Positions 11,061 to 23,040 of a stretch of 64,000 nt of DNA are shown in pieces; within the stretch, counting starts at the first letter, position 1; each line of letters starts with the position of its first letter. The notes below the pieces were generated by a model. The model searched no databases. It was not told the origin of the DNA and was given only the letters and a program-made list of their open reading frames with translations. This DNA is from Agrypnia vestita. Its lineage: Eukaryota > Arthropoda > Insecta > Trichoptera > Phryganeidae. A program made the translations under genes and the position numbers. Location: positions 62,001 to 126,000 of the forward strand of contig JADDOH010024951.1 of NCBI GenBank assembly GCA_016648135.1, read 5' to 3'.

Positions 11061-11650
11061 TATCAACTCGCATAGAAATCTTCGCAGATTTTCTTGACAA
11101 TAAATAACCTGGACCTATAGAACACGTAACATCAATTCTTTATTTACATATATGCGTGTTGCTGAAGGTACTTGTAATGATTGGGGTTTGATATTGTTTC
11201 TATGTATTTTATACCCAGTACCTATTCTCTTAGTATTCCTAATAATTATGATTCATAGTTGAATAATTATTATTGTTGCATCGAAAAATAAGGTGTCTAA
11301 ATTTTTTAATCTTTCTTTGTCATCAACTATTTTGTGATTATCGTCGTATATTTGATAACCACGAAAACAAAATCATGCATTTTGAATTTGGTATTGTGCA
11401 TTCAGTTATGTTTTCGTGAAAAAAGATGCGTAAATGTCTCAAAACGTACAACATACCAATCCTACATAGAAAACATTTTTCTGGTTCGCCTCGTTCGATT
11501 GATCATTGCATTTTAGATATTAAATATTCACGTATTTAATATTCCGATATTTGTACATTAATTTATTTGGTGTCTTTAAACGTCGTCTGAATTTTATTTT
11601 AAATTCAATTGCTGTTTTTTTTGTTTTCTTCCCCGTTGATGTCTACAAAG
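11061..11650. other. No recognisable feature
   Basis: AT-rich DNA without a supportable gene. The 60-codon frame at 11,334-11,516 has no recognisable motif. Confidence 0.4.
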
Positions 11651-11654
11651 ATAA

Positions 11655-11860
11655 TAAATACCCGGCGACCGCGGAAGACGTGGCATGACCAGATTAACCA
11701 GATACTGGAAGATGGTCCCGTTAGAAGCCTCAACAACCGGCGAGCTTGCATGCGAAGATGTATGAATGTGGATGAGGGTAGAGTTGTATGTCAGGACAGA
11801 AGAGTGTGGCGCTCAATCCTCTCTGCCTACCCCCCGGGGAAACGGCGTGATTTATTTAGT
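11655..11860 (+). pseudogene. LINE C-terminal fragment (RTE-like)
   Basis: The frame reads [20 protein letters not shown] and then RACMRRCMNVDEGRVVCQDR and RVWRSILSAYPPG. This is the tail that follows the reverse transcriptase in RTE-like LINEs (RGRP..TW.D...DR..WR). Better-preserved relatives are at 39,596-40,060 (+) and 51,745-52,130 (-). Only the 3' end survives. Confidence 0.75.
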
Positions 11861-14099
11861 TATTTAGTTAGTTAACAATGTTTTTATATGTGATTGGCCC
11901 TCACGCACGAACCTTCTATAAAATATTATACATTTTTTAACAAAGCAAAAACCATAGACGTGTATAAATATAGACTAGTCGTTAAAAAACAAACCTGAAA
12001 CATCTAGTTTCTGCTGTCTTCTATTACATACTAAATATATCAGTCAGAAAGAGATAGAAATTATTTTCATAACCATGTATAAGAAAGGACAATAAAACAT
12101 ACCGTGATACACGAAATGCATATGAAGTTATAGCGAATTGCGGTATTTATTTAATGGTCTTTTCTCTTTCTTTCTTATAGCGAAGCATACGTGTAAAAGA
12201 GATACAAATATAAACAGCGCTGTGTATTGCATTATATTTTATATAACACCCTAGACCTACTCCCGCAATGTGCGTCTATGTTCACAGTAATTCGTGTGGT
12301 CGTCCTGTGTAGCAGATATTTTGTTTTGTAACTAATCTATATTTATAGTACCTAATCTTTGGCAATAACTCAATCTATGTAAAACTAGGTTTATTTTTTT
12401 TATATAAAAAATTATTTAGATATTTCTTTATTTAAACAAACGCAGTTAAAATGAAATGACAACAATTAAGCTGCATTAATTTAATTAATTTTGGCTGTTC
12501 GATTCAAATGCAGTGTGTAAAAATATCAATATTTTATAACGTTTTTGCTTGCATAACTATGCTGATATTTTTCTGCAATGTTGCCAGCACTACTGTTTTG
12601 TGCGACATGGTTAGAGATGGACATTATAATTATTTCGCCATGTTCTAGGTACTATAGCGTCCGACGTGTAACTAGTGTGAGTTAAAAACCGTTATTTCAA
12701 CCAGTTACATAATTTTAAGTTATTTATCTGGTTGTAGGTATCTATGATTGAGATTTAACGGTTGCCCATCGAATTGCAAAAAATTAGTAACCAATTTTCG
12801 ATTCAATCAGATGTATACAAATCTCAAATAACGGTTATTGTAAAACCGGTTAAAATAATGGATTTTTCGATCACTGGAGAAAACACATCTTAACAAGAAT
12901 ATGTTGCGTCGATTTAAAAAAAACGGTAATTAAAATTATAATTGAAATATCTATAAAACATATTTTATGACACAGTTTATCAGCAGGTCGCATAATGAAC
13001 CAAATATATTTTGTATTATTTATTACGAGTCACTTGCGTATCTAAAACAATTTCTTATATAGGTAAATCGTAAAATGGTTAAGATATTGCCACATTACAA
13101 ATAATTATTATACATATTTTGTCTGTAATATTATTTTTTTTAAAGAATTATATTTATTTTTATTAATAATAAATTTTAATTAAATTAGGTAGGTACCTTT
13201 GCAAGCGTACGTAGTTAAATAAATTTAAATTCATTATTGTCATTTAAAAAATATTTCAAACTCGGAACAGATAATTTGAATTAATTTGAGTGATCTGTAT
13301 GTTTTCTCTCGGCTCTGTTTATCCTTAAGTTTTTTCTGTACCAAATTAATTACATATATTTATATTTTATCCAACTGAGGTCTGGTTGTTTACCATCTAA
13401 ACTGAAGTTAAAAATTAATTTGATATTATTAAAATATGCAAAGTTTTTCGTTTTAAATTGATGGCATAATTTGAAATTTACATGTTTTCCTTATTTATAT
13501 TTGTTTGGTTAATCGCAATGTCAAAGTTGATGTAAACACCAACTGCTTTTCATTACATCATCACCATGCCTTGTGGCAGTCCCCGTGAAGACAAATAATA
13601 ATGACTGTTTAAATGCAACACAGTATTTTATTATTATTATTATTTTATATATCCCTGGTTTTTTTTTGAGTTTGAACTCCGCCACGAAACGAGAGGCTGT
13701 AAGACAATCGCGACTATTCATTTAGTCACGTGACATGATAGATTGATACAATGATCATTAATTCAAGAAATATCCCATTATAATATAGATCTATAGATCA
13801 TTATTTCTTGTAAGTATTTATCATTTTAATAGCAGTACTTCATATTTTGTTTAATGCTGATCTAGGCAGGTAGGTACCTACGCAATAAATATGACAAGTC
13901 GAATATTGCGTAAATCCTAAAAGGAGAATACCACTATCTGTAACCAAAACATCTTAATATCATAAATTCATTAAATATTTCGCTTATTAAACAATTATAA
14001 AATGAATCATTATATTCTGCAGATAAATAATTTCCAAATATCGCTCTAAACGTTCGCTTTCAGAGTTCTTTGAAGCTTTGTTTTATCCTCCATATATAT
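11861..14099. other. AT-rich intergenic DNA
   Basis: No gene is seen. Only simple AT-rich sequence and short diverged repeats are present, such as the imperfect inverted AACCGTTAT motifs around 12,680-12,850. The minus-strand frame at 13,521-13,721 lacks a recognisable domain. Confidence 0.4.
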
Positions 14100-14830
14100 C
14101 TGACCTATTCTGAAAATAACCGTAGGTATTGGCAATTGTTAGCCCAACACTAAAAAATAGAGAAACGTCAAGACATCTGTCAAATGTTAATATTTCTATC
14201 ACTGTGACAAATACCGACTTATAAATTAGTAAATGTGTTTAGAATAAACTAAGAAAAGAAAATAGCTGTGATAGAACAAAGTTAACTCTCGGAAAATTTA
14301 AAACAATACTAAGTAGTACCTACTTATTTTATACGCCTAATATTCATCAAAACTTATATTTTAGACAAAACGCCATATTGTAATGACTTGTTTGCGCGGT
14401 GATATAAATATGGTTTCGACATCAAATAAACAGGTCTCTTTTAAAAACACTCGTGACATAACAAAGACATCGTGGACATAACAATTATAATCCATGTATG
14501 TGTAACAAAATATTGATGTACCTTTTTTAATTTAAAATGATTTATACGCCATTAAGTACTGTAGACAGGTGTTGGGTGTTGAAAGAATTCTACCATCGTA
14601 TATTTAGGACATAAAAACACAAGCACAAGCAATTTCTGCTTCCTGTCTTAGGTTTTTAATGACAAGTATTTATGAATCCCTCATACTCCACATTCCCTTC
14701 ACTCAACATATCACACCAATTAGATCATTTAGATTCACGATCAAATGTTTCATCTAAAATAGAAAAAGTTGTAAATAATAAATACCTACGTCCCTTCTTT
14801 TTGAGTGTTAGTGTAGCAATATTGTTCTTT
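14100..14830 (+). repeat. Interspersed repeat, uninterrupted copy
   Basis: Diverged direct repeat of 40,080-41,230. Shared runs include TATTCATCAAAACTTATATT, TTTCGACATCAAATAAACAG and AATCCATGTATGTGT. At about 14,425-14,438 it has the uninterrupted AAATAAACAGGTCT site that in the other copy is split by a LINE (40,304-40,804). Confidence 0.75.
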
Positions 14831-14968
14831 TAGAAAGGTCGGTCATCTGGTTTCAGACACTCTCATTAGATACGCGGCTAACCTAACGAAGATGTCGCTA
14901 AAGAACGATGGCTTCATGCTCCTGAATTTGGCTTCTTCAAGCGCCCTACTATTTGAGCATTTATAGCT

Positions 14969-15500
14969 ACTAGCTGTGCCCGCAGCTTCGCCCGCGTGGA
15001 ATTCAGTTTAAGACTACAAGAGTATCAGTGAAAAATCAATATACAAATTTTATTTTGTTTTTGCAAAAACGCGATCGTAAAATCTAAACTTCTCGTCCAA
15101 ACAACGTTGTGTAAAAGGCAATTTTTATCTACATAAAATATCCCTGACGATAAGCAAATTTATTTTGATAAGAATTTAACATTACCTACTTAAATTACCC
15201 CTGACAGATTAAAATTAATTTTAAATAGTCATTTTATCTGTGTTTTTTACAGGCCTTTTTAAGCTCCACAACATTTCTATAGAAAGTATTCACATATCTC
15301 TCGTTCGTAAGAAACGCGTTCGCTCGGCCGTTTTTTCGTCGACACGTTGCAAAATCGGTCTCCACGAAAAGCCCTTTTACTTTAACGGGATAATATACAG
15401 CCCATATCCAACCTGGAGGTTCATTCTAAATATTGGGGAAAGAATTAAAATCGGATGAGTAGTTTCTGAGATTACCTCCTGCATCCAAACTTACAAAATT
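14969..15500 (+). repeat. Lepidopteran-type interspersed repeat
   Basis: It starts ACTAGCTGTGCCCGCAGCTT followed by CGCCCGCGTGG, a start I have repeatedly seen for abundant moth and butterfly repeats. Its class cannot be fixed from this copy. The 72-codon frame at 15,240-15,458 lies inside it and is not treated as a gene. A reverse-oriented repeat with the same terminus ends at 29,838. Confidence 0.5.
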
Positions 15501-16264
15501 TACCACTTTATAAGTAATCTTACACTATTACACACATCCTTACACTATTAGGTACTTTTATGTAGTATAAAAACACTTTTATGTAATCTACCAAAAACCG
15601 ATGGTTCTCAATTTTATTACATACCAGTTTGTCTATCCTTTCAACTTCATCCAAATTTTTGTGACTTCGCATGCATTTTATGAAAATATAGATATAGGTA
15701 CCTACTGGGAAGATTACAGTCCGCTATTGACCTCTTTTGCAGATATGAATGTATCAAAATTATCGCCTCTCGAATGTATCAATACATTGAAGCGTAATAA
15801 ACGACAGCTTCAGGCGTAGGTAAATGGCTGAGTTTGTAAATATAAGAACCGGTTTGCGAAGTTTATTTATACCCGGCCGCGATGGGTCTAAAGTTTTTTG
15901 CAAAACGGCCTCAATCAATGTTAAGGCTTCTTGATCTAGAGGTCATTAGGATCAGGATAAGACACCTATATGTTGTATATCTATCTTGATAATATAACAT
16001 TGACGAGGATAAAAATCTCGGGTTACTTGGGTTTATAAAGTAGATAGGTAGATACATAGATTATACGTTGGCGGAATTCTTTATAAGAAAATATTCGAAA
16101 TAACAGATTTGGGAAATCTATGTCGGTATACCTATTTACATATCTTCTAATATTATTTTTTCTCTTTTAATAATTTATAACATGTTTTAATTGTTAGATT
16201 TTTTATTTTTGAGTGTTTGATTTTTTAAATGGATTGCAAAACAAAATTGTATTAATAGGTATGT
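15501..16264. other. No recognisable feature
   Basis: AT-rich DNA. The frame at 15,601-15,819 has no recognisable domain. Confidence 0.35.
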
Positions 16265-16307
16265 ATAATGTTTCGCAAACACTTTAAGTTTGTTTGCGAA
16301 ACATTAT
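16265..16307. other. 17-bp perfect stem-loop
   Basis: ATAATGTTTCGCAAACA, a 9-nt loop, then the exact inverted complement. It is too short for a typical miRNA precursor and is more likely a small palindromic repeat. Confidence 0.7.
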
Positions 16308-16503
16308 ATGGTTGAGATTCTTGTAGAAGCATACTAAGTATATTTTGTAACCGATGTAATATTATAATTGCATAAATAATTAAGTTGTTACGCGCATTCG
16401 GTGTTAGTTTTTTGCTAGTAAATTAGTGTTAGTAATTTACCATAAAGATGTACCTACTTATGTACCAAAAAATAGTCACGAGAAATCTAAGAATTTTTTT
16501 AGA

Positions 16504-17012
16504 TACAGTGTCTCATATCTAGTAACAAAAACTTTACAATTGGATTCATGGAGTCGAAAATATTTAAGCAAACATGACCTAAAATCAATAGTTATGAAAA
16601 TTTGCAATATCAAAGAATGCATTTTTTTCTAATATTTCTGACGTATCTTTTGCAAAAACTCGAACTATCATTTTAGTAACTTATATCGATTATGAAAAGT
16701 TCATTCGTTTTAATACAAGTCGAATAAAATGATAAAAAGCTTGCAAAAATTTAAAATAAATTTTTACATGGTTTTTATCATTTTATTTTAGTTGTATTGA
16801 AGCGAATGAATTTTTCATAATCGATATAAGTTACTGTAATGATACTTCAACTTTTTGCAAAAAATAAGTCGGAAGTATTGGAAAAAATGCAAATTTTATA
16901 TTGCATATCTCCATAACTATTGATGATAGGTCATAGTTGCTTGAACATTTTCGACTCATTATAAAGTCAGGAATTCATCTGTAAAGTTTTTGCTATAAGC
17001 TACGAGATATCC
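16504..17012. mobile_element. Palindromic foldback element, TACAGTGTCTCAT subtype
   Basis: Both arms are present around a centre near 16,770. The ends are of the CAGTGTCTCATATCTAGTA type, with CAAAAACTTTACA just inside, and differ from the TACAGGGTTATT type. Arms share CGAAAATGTTCAAGC-like, AATATTTCTGAC and ATATCGATTATGAAAA-like runs with other members. It is non-coding. Confidence 0.8.
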
Positions 17013-17037
17013 ATAATTGAATAATAGTAATGAATGA

Positions 17038-17230
17038 GTAGCTTGTTGGTCTTGTGGTTAGGACACTGGCCTCGTGATCCAAAGGTTGCGGGTTCGATCC
17101 TCACTCCAGACTAGCAAGTTAGTCCTATTTTCATAGTACAAGCGCTTAGCTTAGTTTGAAAATAGTAAGAATATTGATGTGACACGTATTCCGTGTTCAC
17201 ATCTCTATTTTTTTTTAAAAAAAAAAAAAA
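17038..17230 (+). repeat. tRNA-derived SINE with poly-A tail
   Basis: The head has a tRNA-like A box (GTGGTTAGGACACTGG) and B box (GGTTCGATCC), then a tRNA-unrelated body (TTTCATAGTACAAGCGCTTA) and a T/A-rich end. The A and B boxes form the internal RNA polymerase III promoter. It is not a functional tRNA: acceptor pairing fails. Other copies are at 25,495-25,660 (-) and 9,486-9,665. Confidence 0.85.
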
Positions 17231-17668
17231 ATAATAATAATCAACTTTCGGCTTCAGTGATACTTCTTACCACAGATTTTTACGAAATCTATGAAAATAT
17301 GAATGTGCCAGAGACACACATAACTTTGAGCTTAGATCATAGAGTTTTCTAATCTCTAAATTTTTCTGACTTTTACGTTTATCTTTGCTTAATGACATGA
17401 CATTGACAAATGATAACAAAAGGTTCGTTTTTTGTCGTTTGGCATTGCCGTTGTCGTCAAACAAACGTATGGTTCAAGGTTGTATTTAACAGTAGGTAGG
17501 TACCTATATGTATACATTTTGAGTCAATGGCAATGTGTTGTAATTGGTCGTGAAGATCATATAAAGAATAAAACAACATTTTCGTAGCGGGTGTCACTTC
17601 GTGATGGCGATTAGTTCTTGGAAACTTGCTCGTTAATGTCTACATAAGGATGCAATAATAAATGTAGG
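17231..17668. other. No recognisable feature
   Basis: AT-rich DNA between a SINE and a DNA transposon. The minus-strand 65-codon frame has no recognisable domain. Confidence 0.35.
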
Positions 17669-17670
17669 TA

Positions 17671-19128
17671 CAGTCTGTCAAGAAAGTCTTGACAAATAAT
17701 TGAGGGCGCTGCTATCGTTCACATGGTAACACTATTTAAAGATTGACTGTGGTAAAGTAAAACACTGTAAGCGAAAATTTTTTCGTAATTATTTTTTTGT
17801 TCCTTTAAAATGATTTTTTATCAACCTATAAGACACAAAAGTGTTACATACTTTACTTATTTTTACTTCCAGACATAAAAAACTTCCAGCAAATTATAAA
17901 TATTAGAACATACACTAGTATGGCTGTCTGTATCCGACTGAGGTCATGTCATCTGGTGTGATTTTATATAATATAATTAAATGAAATAAATTGATTAAGG
18001 GAAAAATAAAAGAGATATAATTATTGTAATATAAAAGAATTTAATAAAAACATTAAGTTAAAAAAACACAGTATAGAAAAAATATTACTACTGCTCTATT
18101 CCATTAATACTGCTCTATTCGAAGAGCATTTTTTGTATGAAAATCCTATGCTGATTAAAATTTTTCGCAAAAGTTCATGGCTTCCTTCAAAATTTAAATC
18201 GCCCCGTACAACTTGCAACAAACTTCTCAAAGTGGGCACCTCTTTTTTTACTGTATAAAAAATGCACTTTTTGCCTTATGGCACAGATGTCAAAATCATC
18301 CAATTCTTTTTTGGTCGCTCTTTCCTGTGTTTACCCGGTGTTGTAAATTTGCCTCGGGTTGTATTTCCCTCCTTGACAATTCTTCTTACAGAACTCAGGA
18401 TGTGCCTGAAAAAAAAAACATTGAAATTCATGAGCAACACATTAATTTATTTTTCTAGAATCAGTTTCAGAGTTACTCAGTTTAGCTACTTATCACACTG
18501 CCAATGAGCTGATGCTAATGTTCGGCAATATATTTTTGTATTTTAAGTATATTAAATAGATTAGATATGAAAAAAGGAGAAAATTGAAAAGTAATATTAT
18601 GTCGTAGTAGTGATACGCTTCGTCTAACCTAAATGGCGCTTACCGTGTTTTGTTCCTTGACCGTCACTACAATCTGTCATCTGTCATTTATTAGATACAT
18701 TCGAAACAAATTAAATACCCTAGAATGTAGTCTAATAGACTTGTTATACATTTAAATGTTAAAATTAATCAAGAAAAAATAATTTAAAGTATAATGAACA
18801 CAGTACTTACCAGTCATTTGAGATCTTCGCTCGAAAACATTATTGATGTCACATGATAGCTTTCCGGCTTCAGACTCCGCCAAACAATGCGTATACACAC
18901 TAAAAATTATCCGCCTAGATCCACTACGAATTGTTTTACTCATATTATTGTTTTTAAAGTCTTTCAACGTTAAAAAATATTAAAAACAAAGAATCCACCA
19001 CTTCTTAAATTAACCTCAACCCAAAACAACACAAGAAAATGACAAGAATGACGGAACTGCTAGTATTGCCAGTAAAATAATTTTTTGTTTCTCAGTTTAC
19101 CCACGATCAAGACTTTATTGACAGACTG
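17671..19128 (-). mobile_element. Tc1/mariner-like transposon with decayed, internally deleted transposase
   Basis: TA duplications flank inverted ends starting CAGTCTGTCAAGAAAGTCTT (left) and CAGTCTGTCAATAAAGTCTT (right). On the minus strand a first coding block (MSKTIRSGSRR..., near 18,940 down to 18,805) ends at a GTAAGT donor. A pyrimidine tract and CAG near 18,410 lead to a second block containing RIVKEGNTTRGKFTTPGKHR and then an IGFSYKKCSSNRAVLME-like stretch. This is the helix-turn-helix half of an IS630/Tc1/mariner-type transposase. Joining the blocks needs a frameshift, and the catalytic DDE part is missing. The copy is dead. Confidence 0.75.
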
Positions 19129-19130
19129 TA

Positions 19131-19375
19131 CCTACAGCTTGGTATTGCATTAATTTGATATCTTAACGGTATCTGGTATTCTTTATTTATAAGAAGTAAC
19201 AAGATAAATAATAATTCTACGATATATTTACTTTTAAGTAAATTGCTTCTATGCAGCCAATAATAAATTTTATTTATAAGTTTTAAAAAATATATATCTA
19301 TAATTTATTTTTAACACTATAAACACATCAACAAAATAACCGGGTTAGAGAAAATCAAATAGATGTATGTATTGT
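19131..19375. other. AT-rich DNA
   Basis: No gene or clear repeat is seen. Confidence 0.3.
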
Positions 19376-19377
19376 GA

Positions 19378-19440
19378 CCTTACCGGGAATCGAACCCCGG
19401 TACGAGAAGCCTGTGAGAGGCCTCTCTATGAACCTCTTAT
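19378..19440 (-). repeat. tRNA-like sequence, probably SINE head or pseudo-tRNA
   Basis: The minus strand has a perfect T-arm (CCGGGGTTCGATTCCCGG) and an A-box-like region near TTCATAGAGAGGCC. The 5' sequence cannot pair with the 3' TAAGGTCA to make an acceptor stem, so a working tRNA is unlikely. Confidence 0.5.
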
Positions 19441-20148
19441 TATAGGGAAATAATTCGAACAATGAGTAAATAACACTAAAAACAATTAGTTCATTTAAAT
19501 AATGAAACTTGATAAGTTGAAGCTAATCTTCCGTTTGTGTTTTTCAATGTTTTTACGAGTCTAGGTAAACCAGCGAAATTCGGATATTATCTTCATCACC
19601 GGCATAGCAACAAATTACGGGACTTATCCCGTAATGTATACCTACTTATAGTATATAACTTATAAGTAAATATACCGTGTCTTACCGTGTCTTTACTCCT
19701 TCCCCCCAATAACACACTTCTTTTCTTTTTTAAATTGAAAATAATTATTGGTCAATTATTATTTCCAAGTTTATTAATATTTTTTCATATTAAAATTATT
19801 TACTATTCAATGTGAGGTATGTATAAATAGCTGTCATTACCACAGATGTTCTAAAGTGGTTTTCTGTTTGGATGTTCAGAGGTTAGGTACCTACCATACT
19901 TTGTTAATGAGGGTACCTACTCAATATCAGTAAATGTAGCCTCGTATTCATTTTTATTCAATTTGTCCATTTCAATGATGTATTATGTGTTATATTTAAA
20001 TACAGACATATGTATTCTCATTCTAGATTTTGATATCGAAAAATCTTAATATTTAGAAAAAAAGTGATAAAAGAAGCGTAGGAAGTCATTGCATCTCATG
20101 GCTGCTTAACTTGTGAGACTGGTGAATAAGGTCGTAATCGCCCTCGTA
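19441..20148. other. AT-rich intergenic DNA
   Basis: No gene or recognised element is seen. Confidence 0.35.
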
Positions 20149-20199
20149 AAGGGCCCTGTACACATTGGGCCAACCTCGGCCAATGTGTGCAGGGCCCTT
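20149..20199. repeat. 51-bp GC-rich hairpin
   Basis: AAGGGCCCTGTACACATTGG and its inverted partner pair over about 22 bp, with a G-T pair at the single substitution and a short loop. It looks like two abutting terminal inverted repeats of a MITE whose interior is lost. Confidence 0.7.
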
Positions 20200-20690
20200 A
20201 ATAATAATATGATCGCCAACCTCTGATAGGGAATGGCACTGGCAATATTCATCTTAAGTAGGTATTACCAACGAGCTGTTTTTTTACCAAATAAAATGAT
20301 AATTATTTAATTTTTTTCGCTACCTTTATTGTAGCATAGACAATAATTATCTGGCAGATATAATAAATAGGATAGGAAATTATTATTGTTTTGGTCGGAT
20401 CTGCGCAAGTTCAAATGCAGTGATCGCTCGCAATGTCACTTAATCACTGTCTCTGCCGATTGTAAATACATTAAACAAATCGTGTTAATCTAATCGTAAT
20501 ATATACACAATTATTTCAATAATGTGTTACATATTTATTATAAATAAAATAATGGTTTCTATTTTGAGTTCTTTTTTCATTTATTCTTAAAACTCCGGTC
20601 CGTGCGAACCAAACAAAACAAGACACGCTTGCTACATACAAATTAACCTGGAAGTTCCCAAAGCCGTAATTTAATTTTTTTCTTAATGCG
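20200..20690. other. No recognisable feature
   Basis: AT-rich DNA. Confidence 0.3.
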
Positions 20691-20696
20691 ACTAAA

Positions 20697-20825
20697 GGCC
20701 GATTGTATCAACTTGAATTATAGTAATCTTTCGTAAAAAATATAGATTTTTACGAAAACGGGCTGTTTGATTTGTTGAAAATCTATGGTTTAAATAAAAG
20801 GTTACCTAGAACCTTAATATCATGC
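20697..20825. mobile_element. GGCC-ended foldback MITE, diverged copy
   Basis: Shares GGCCGATTGTATCAACTTGA and TTTTTACGAAAACGG with the well-preserved copy at 25,723-25,868. Its right arm is degraded. Confidence 0.5.
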
Positions 20826-21176
20826 ATATTCCACTTTAAAAAAATATAGGTTATGTATACTATATCGTGGAAATGACCATAGATAGTCTCTAGCATAGTT
20901 CATTCGAAAATATGAATGAAACTGATTTAGAACATATTGAATTTGAATGTAGTTCTAGGCTATAAATTTTGTCTATTGTATGTAATCTATCGGTTATGGG
21001 ACGTAATCACATTTCGCGGTCAAGGACCGATTAGAGAATGCTTACGGAATTTTACGGAACGATACGTCACTGCGGATGTGAAGACAACGAATTGAAATTT
21101 AGAAACAATGATTAATAATAATAAGTTTTATGTTAAAGAACACATTCTTATTGTGAAGTTGCAATTGAATTTTAAA

Positions 21177-21337
21177 ACCAAATTTATTAATCAAATAGAA
21201 TTTGATGTGGCGTAATGGTAACGCATCTTCCCGGATAGATAGGAGATCCGGGTTCGATTTCCAGTGGCAGCCAAATATTTATTCGTTGATTTGATTTTTC
21301 TGCAGGTATGTCTTTCTGATTGATTAATAAATTTGGT
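21177..21337 (+). repeat. tRNA-like module enclosed by inverted repeats
   Basis: ACCAAATTTATTAATCAA at 21,177-21,194 is the inverted complement of the sequence ending at 21,337. Between them, 21,205-21,273 reads TGGCGTAATGGTAACGCATC and later GATCCGGGTTCGATT, which are A- and B-box-like. The acceptor arms do not pair, so this is a SINE-like or pseudo-tRNA module and not a tRNA gene. Confidence 0.6.
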
Positions 21338-23040
21338 TTTGATAAGTTTTACATTACGAATATTTTTGACCATCATATCAATCAGAGATGTCATATAAAA
21401 TACGCAATGTACCGTTCCGGCGATAACGCCGAGATTATATGGCAGTTTACGTCTTGCTAAGCGTACATCATCGCAGCCACCAACGACAGCGCGTGGCGTG
21501 GCGACCAACGGTTATTGTATAACCTTTTATTATAATTATTGATCAGTATTTGTAGTCGTGATTCTCGTGTCACCGGTATTCACGTCTTACGGTTCCAGGG
21601 CCGAATTGTGGTCTGGGCACCTCGGGCACTCGCCTAGGGTTCGCGTCTCGCGGGAGGACTCGGACGTGACTGAATTAATTAATTAATAATCTATTAAATC
21701 CATTGTGAGCGCTTGAAAAAATGAAAATCCGCTTCTGACCGCAGACATGATACTATGGACTTTGTGCATTCATTTTTTGTACCTACTTCAAATGTAGCAT
21801 TTCTTGAATATATGTTACATGATTGTCTGTGGGGCGGTGAGCACGGCCACTTTAGCATTAAAACTGCCGAACATGGGTGCCAAAAGTGTAGGGCCGATAT
21901 GGGAGCTATTGCTCATAGAACGGCCCTGGAGGTGTGGTGTCCCTCTTCTCTGTTACGGTCCTCAAGAGGTAAAATGTAAATAAACCAGTAATGGAGTGTC
22001 CATATTGAACCCCGCACCCCGCACTCCCCCATATAGCCATAACGTGGCTTTTGCTTTGACCCCCCCCCCCCCCCTGCCCGAGCGGAACGCAGTTTTTTCC
22101 TATTAATTCCAGAAGACATTTTCAAAAACAAAACCATTTTAAAATTATCGATTGTGTGCAAACCGATCTGCGCAGATTTACCGATCGCATATTACCGTTT
22201 TAATTGCGCCAAATAAAATAAATTAAAGAATTGCATAGCTCGACTCTGACCCCCCCCCCTTTCCCTCACGTAACCCAGCGTAGCATTCTACCTAACCCGC
22301 GCCCCTCCCTTCCCCATTGACCAGGCACGTGGTTTATGGACGCTCCCTAATGCTAATATGTTTGATTGTTTTGCTGTAGATAGGTATGACTGTTGTGTGG
22401 CGATTATTTCATATTCTACAAATGGCTTAATTGCTCTTTTAATTATAACTCACACGACAAAGCAAACAGATAAACATATAAAACTTAATTAAGTACAATA
22501 GATCGAACACCTGATCTGATAAATCATTGCGTTCATTTCATTTTGTTTTTATTCTAGCTTCGGTAATAACACAATCCAATAAAAACAGGGGAGTTATTAA
22601 AGAGAATTATTAAAAAAATGGTTAGACTACTGCTAAAATATAAACGTAAAATCAGACGTCTACCAAAAATGCTTTGTTTACCAATAGGTAAGTTCTTAGA
22701 AAAAATTTCTACGCAATAAAATTTTAAAAAAATCTTTCTAGTTTAAAAAAAAATTACGTAAAAGCGGACAAATACTCTCATTTTGTATGTAAAGCAAAAC
22801 TCAAACTACTCTCCTTTAAAATGGATTTTTTTAGGCGTGTCTTAGTTTACATAGGACCGTCGAAATATCGGTACTACGAGTAGATGTAATCAAAATACAT
22901 AATTCTATGTATAAAAATGTCAAACGTTAACGTTAATTTCATAATTCTCTATGCATCAATGTCCGTCTCTAACGCTACTAAGACGTAAAGCTACGTTACG
23001 CTAAATGGCGCTGTTCTAAAAGCCTTAACTCGCGGCCGAA
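21338..23040. other. Intergenic DNA with poly-C runs
   Basis: No gene is seen. Poly-C runs occur near 22,059 and 22,250. The stretch 22,130-22,215 shares GTGCAAACCGAT and CGCATATT with 24,740-24,830, an older repeat pair. A segment near 22,930-23,035 resembles 37,870-37,980. Confidence 0.4.

Noticed and set aside
17038..17112. tRNA-His-like gene
   Set aside because: The body continues into a SINE tail, copies occur at two other places, and the acceptor arm does not pair.
19378..19440. Functional tRNA on the minus strand
   Set aside because: The T-arm is perfect, but the acceptor stem cannot form and the anticodon arm is not regular.
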